Positions 5,004 to 7,305 of a stretch of 7,305 nt of DNA are shown piece after piece. The notes under the pieces are model-generated. The model was not told the DNA's origin. It made no database searches and worked only from the letters and a program-made list of their open reading frames with translations. A program made the position numbers and the translations under genes. Each line of letters starts with the position of its first letter. The stretch's first letter is position 1. The DNA is from Clostridia bacterium (lineage in GTDB: Bacteria > Bacillota > Clostridia > Oscillospirales > CAG-382), in the NCBI GenBank assembly GCA_017560285.1, contig JAFYOG010000186.1:1-7305 (forward strand), written 5' to 3'.

Positions 5004-5798
5004 ATGAACATTTCTGCAAAAAACTTTAAAAGAATAGTTATAAAGGTGGGCTCTTCCACCCTTACTCACAATTCGGGATATATTAACATTCGCAAGATAG
5101 AAAAAATCGTTTCCTGCCTTGCGGATTTGCACAACAGCGGCAAGGAAATTATTCTTGTTTCCTCCGGTGCGGTTTCCTGCGGGCTTGCAAAAATAGGCTT
5201 GCGCCGCGAAACCTTAACAACCGAGCAAAAGCAGGCAGCCGCGGCGGTTGGTCAGTGCGCCCTTATAGATATGTACGCAAAGCGTTTTTCTGATTTCGGG
5301 GCAACCATCGCACAAATTTTGCTTACCCGCGGTGTTATCGACCAAGCCGAGCGCCGCGCCCACGCAAGCAACACCATAAAGATATTGTTACAGCAGGGCG
5401 TTATTCCCATTGTTAACGAAAACGATACTATTTCCGACGAGCAGATTAATATCGGCTCTAACGATACTCTTGCCGCCGCTGTTGCGGTGTTAAGCAATGC
5501 CGATTTGCTTATTAATATGTCGGACGTAGACGGACTTTACGATAAAGACCCCCGTTCTAACCCCGATGCTAAATTTATAGAATACGTAGAAGAGCTTACC
5601 GAGGATATTTATTCCTTTGGCAGCGGCGCAGGCACTGCAAGGGGCACCGGCGGTATGAGCGCAAAGCTTGAAAGCGCAAAATACTGCACCGATAACGGCA
5701 TTCCTATGATAATTCTTAACGGTGCCGACCCCGAAATTTTGTACGACGTGTTCGACGGCGAATTTAAGGGTACCTACTTTAACGCAAAGGTGAAATAG
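5004..5798 (+). CDS. proB: Glutamate 5-kinase, short form without PUA domain
   Basis: Catalyses ATP-dependent phosphorylation of L-glutamate to glutamyl 5-phosphate, the first step of proline synthesis, in the cytoplasm. From the ATG at 5004 the product is 264 aa (267 if the GTG at 4995 is used). Amino-acid-kinase motifs are KRIVIKVGSSTLT (9-21), LVSSGAVSCGL (51-61), VNENDTIS (137-144), SDVDGLYDKDPR (173-184) and GTGGMSAKLESAK (214-226). The chain ends soon after the kinase fold and lacks the roughly 100-residue C-terminal PUA domain of the E. coli-type enzyme (367 aa). The short form occurs in other bacteria, so this is not read as truncation. It is followed after 2 bases by proA, and AAAGGTG near its end can serve as the proA ribosome site. 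Confidence 0.96.
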   Translation: MNISAKNFKRIVIKVGSSTLTHNSGYINIRKIEKIVSCLADLHNSGKEIILVSSGAVSCGLAKIGLRRETLTTEQKQAAAAVGQCALIDMYAKRFSDFGATIAQILLTRGVIDQAERRAHASNTIKILLQQGVIPIVNENDTISDEQINIGSNDTLAAAVAVLSNADLLINMSDVDGLYDKDPRSNPDAKFIEYVEELTEDIYSFGSGAGTARGTGGMSAKLESAKYCTDNGIPMIILNGADPEILYDVFDGEFKGTYFNAKVK

Positions 5799-5800
5799 TT

Positions 5801-7027
5801 ATGCTTACACAGTTATGTAAAAGCGCCCGCAAGGCATCGGTGCTTTTGGGCAACAGCAGTACCGACCTGCGCAACACCGCATTGCAGGCTATGGCAAATG
5901 CGTTGGTGGAAAAGCAGGGCGAAATTATTGCCGCCAACAATATAGATATAGAAAACGCCAAAGCCAACGGCATTAGCACCGCTATGCTTGATAGGTTAAC
6001 CCTTACCGAAGCCCGCATAGAGGCTATTGCAAAATCGGTAGAAAAGGTTATTGCCCTGCCCGACCCTTTGGCAAAAAGCGAAAGCTGGGTTAGACCCAAC
6101 GGTATTAAAATTACCAAAAAGCGGGTTCCCTTTGGCGTTATTGCCATAATTTACGAGGCGCGCCCCAACGTTACCGCAGATGCGGCGGCATTGTGCCTTA
6201 AAAGTGGCAACGCAGTTGTTTTGCGCGGCGGTAAAGAGGCTATTAATTCTAACATTGCAATGGCTAAGGTTTTGGGCGAGGCGGTGGAAACCGTAGGCTT
6301 GCCCAAGGAATGCGTGCAGATTGTTACCGATACCTCCCGCGAGACCGCAAACCAATTAATGAAAATGAAGGGCTACGTAGACCTGCTTATCCCCCGCGGC
6401 GGTAAATCGCTTATTCGCTCGGTGGTGGATAACGCAACCGTTCCCGTTATCGAAACCGGCGCAGGCAACTGCCACGTTTATTTCGATAAATACGCCGACG
6501 AAGATATGGCTGTATCGGTGCTTAACAACTCTAAATGCTCCCGCCCATCGGTTTGCAACGCAACCGAAAGCCTGCTTGTTCACAAGGATATTGCAGAAAA
6601 GCTTTTGCCCAAGGTTAAAGAAAGCCTTGCAAACGTAGAAATCCGCGGTTGCGAAAGGGTTTGCAAAATTATAGATGCGGCGTTAGCCACCGACGAGGAT
6701 TTTTATACCGAATATAACGATTATATCCTTGCGGTAAAGGTGGTTGACAGCTTGGAAGAGGCTATCGACCATATAAACACCCACGGCACGGGCCACAGCG
6801 AATGTATTATTACCGGCTGCGATATTGCGGCAGAGCAATTTTGTAACACTATCGATGCGGCGGCGGTTTACGTTAACGCAAGCACCCGCTTTACCGACGG
6901 CGAGGAATTTGGGTTCGGCGCGGAAATTGGTATTTCCACCCAAAAAATGCACGCCCGCGGACCTATGGGGTTGACCGAGATGACAACCTATAAGTATGTG
7001 GTTACGGGCGACGGGCAGGTTCGGTAA
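5801..7027 (+). CDS. proA: Glutamate-5-semialdehyde dehydrogenase (gamma-glutamyl phosphate reductase)
   Basis: Catalyses NADPH-dependent reduction of glutamyl 5-phosphate to glutamate 5-semialdehyde, the second step of proline synthesis. The 408-aa length is normal for ProA. Visible motifs are RVPFGVIAIIYEARPNVT (108-125), GNAVVLRGGKEA (136-147), LIPRGGKSLI (196-205), VIETGAGNCHVY (216-227), RPSVCNATESLLVH (248-261) with the predicted catalytic Cys252, and GFGAEIGIST (371-380) followed by HARGPMGLTEMTTYKYV (384-400). The ATG lies 2 bases after the proB stop, so the pair is translationally coupled and transcribed from the promoter at 4936-4964. ProA is thought to work with ProB to channel the labile acyl phosphate. 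No proC is in the window. The stop at 7025-7027 runs straight into the purine repeat and terminator. Confidence 0.97.
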   Translation: MLTQLCKSARKASVLLGNSSTDLRNTALQAMANALVEKQGEIIAANNIDIENAKANGISTAMLDRLTLTEARIEAIAKSVEKVIALPDPLAKSESWVRPNGIKITKKRVPFGVIAIIYEARPNVTADAAALCLKSGNAVVLRGGKEAINSNIAMAKVLGEAVETVGLPKECVQIVTDTSRETANQLMKMKGYVDLLIPRGGKSLIRSVVDNATVPVIETGAGNCHVYFDKYADEDMAVSVLNNSKCSRPSVCNATESLLVHKDIAEKLLPKVKESLANVEIRGCERVCKIIDAALATDEDFYTEYNDYILAVKVVDSLEEAIDHINTHGTGHSECIITGCDIAAEQFCNTIDAAAVYVNASTRFTDGEEFGFGAEIGISTQKMHARGPMGLTEMTTYKYVVTGDGQVR

Positions 7028-7032
7028 GAAGA

Positions 7033-7060
7033 TAAAAGATAAGAGAGAAAAGAGAAAAGA
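7033..7060. repeat. Heptanucleotide tandem repeat, 4 units, second locus
   Basis: Four 7-mers read TAAAAGA, TAAGAGA, GAAAAGA and GAAAAGA (7033-7039, 7040-7046, 7047-7053, 7054-7060). They have the same period and consensus (K-A-A-R-A-G-A) as 136-163. The tract begins right after the proA stop and leads into the hairpin at 7067-7097. Confidence 0.7.
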
Positions 7061-7104
7061 AAAGGAAAGAAGGTTTTGCGGAATGCAAAACCTTCTTGTT
7101 TTTT
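7054..7104. repeat. Dispersed 51-nt repeat, copy 2
   Basis: Identical to 157-207 except G7081 for C184 in the hairpin loop. It lies in the same orientation, again between the 3' end of a rightward housekeeping gene and the 3' end of a leftward dockerin gene. Confidence 0.8.
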
Positions 7105-7105
7105 T
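7067..7105. terminator. Bidirectional terminator between proA and the third dockerin gene
   Basis: A 13-bp perfect stem pairs 7067-7079 (AAGAAGGTTTTGC) with 7085-7097 (GCAAAACCTTCTT) around the loop GGAAT, followed by G and seven Ts (7099-7105). It sits 39 bases after the proA stop and just beyond the stop of the converging dockerin gene. The - strand side is followed by TTCCTTTTCTTTT. It is the only evident stop signal for the proBA transcript. Confidence 0.85.
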
Positions 7106-7108
7106 GTT

Positions 7109-7305
7109 TTATTGAATTGTATAAGTGCCGAAATAAGCACGCTTAAGTAAGAGGTAATCTCTTGCATCTATCTTGCCGTTGCCGTTAATATCGGATACTT
7201 CCAAACCGCAGGTTAAGGTATAGGTGCCGAAATATGCGCGCTTTAGAAGCAGATAATCACGGGCATCTATCTTACCGTTTACGTTAACGTCGCCGATAAC
7301 GCCGT
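7109..7305 (-). CDS. C-terminal dockerin of a third secreted protein (5' part outside window)
   Basis: On the - strand a frame open to the window edge ends at a TAA (7109-7111) and gives 65 residues that are entirely a type I dockerin. It begins GVIGDVNVNGKIDARDYLLL, continues KRAYFGTYTLTCGLEVSD, then has the second repeat INGNGKIDARDYLLLKRAY and ends FGTYTIQ. The calcium-loop ligands are complete in both repeats, and recognition positions 10-11 and 17-18 are Ala-Arg and Lys-Arg as in the other two dockerin proteins. The entry GVIGDVN matches the phosphodiester glycosidase dockerin more closely than the first protein's. The catalytic or binding part of the protein lies to the right of the window, so its function cannot be stated. 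It converges on proA and shares its terminator. Confidence 0.93.
   Translation of the reverse strand, partial: GVIGDVNVNGKIDARDYLLLKRAYFGTYTLTCGLEVSDINGNGKIDARDYLLLKRAYFGTYTIQ

Noticed and set aside
5252..6952. Leftward open frames opposite proB and proA
   Set aside because: They are shadows of two full-length, motif-complete proline genes. None has a ribosome site or recognisable domain.

Overview
The window looks like a piece of chromosome from a Gram-positive, low-to-moderate GC anaerobe, most likely an uncultured gut or rumen member of the Clostridia (Bacillota). This is inferred from type I dockerins on secreted proteins, consensus sigma-A promoters, AGGAGG-like ribosome sites, a probable RNase J C-terminus and a short ProB without a PUA domain. 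The exact lineage cannot be fixed from the sequence alone.

Layout. 1-93 (+): the last 30 codons of a gene whose end resembles ribonuclease J, followed by a perfect 13-bp intrinsic terminator. 133-207: a purine-rich 7-bp tandem repeat joined to a bidirectional hairpin terminator. 213-2123 (-): a secreted 636-aa protein with an unrecognised N-terminal region, an F5/8-type-C (discoidin/CBM32-like) domain, an Asp-Pro linker and a dockerin. 2153-2184: an intrinsic terminator between this gene and the next. 2190-4232 (-): a secreted 680-aa phosphodiester glycosidase (NAGPA/DUF2233 family) with a helical region, an unassigned domain, an Asp-Pro linker and a dockerin. It is driven by a perfect consensus promoter (TTGACA-17-TATAAT). 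4319-4906 (-): maf nucleotide pyrophosphatase. 4907-5003: a divergent promoter region in which both -10 boxes lie on one palindromic octamer. 5004-7027 (+): proB-proA, the first two steps of proline synthesis. 7028-7104: a second copy of the heptamer array plus hairpin terminator. 7109-7305 (-): the C-terminal dockerin of a third secreted protein that runs off the window.

How it fits together. Two themes are interleaved. Housekeeping genes (probable RNase J, maf, proBA) alternate with leftward genes for extracellular, dockerin-bearing proteins. The three dockerins (six repeats) carry the same residues at the calcium-loop and cohesin-recognition positions while their codons differ, so the proteins probably dock on the same cohesin in a cellulosome-like complex or on the cell surface. 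No scaffoldin or cohesin is in the window. The least explained items are the roughly 330-residue N-terminal region of the first dockerin protein, the roughly 135-residue domain in the second, the use of a phosphodiester glycosidase as a docked enzyme, and the near-identical repeat/terminator module at both dockerin-gene 3' ends. No gene-free stretch exceeds 300 bases.
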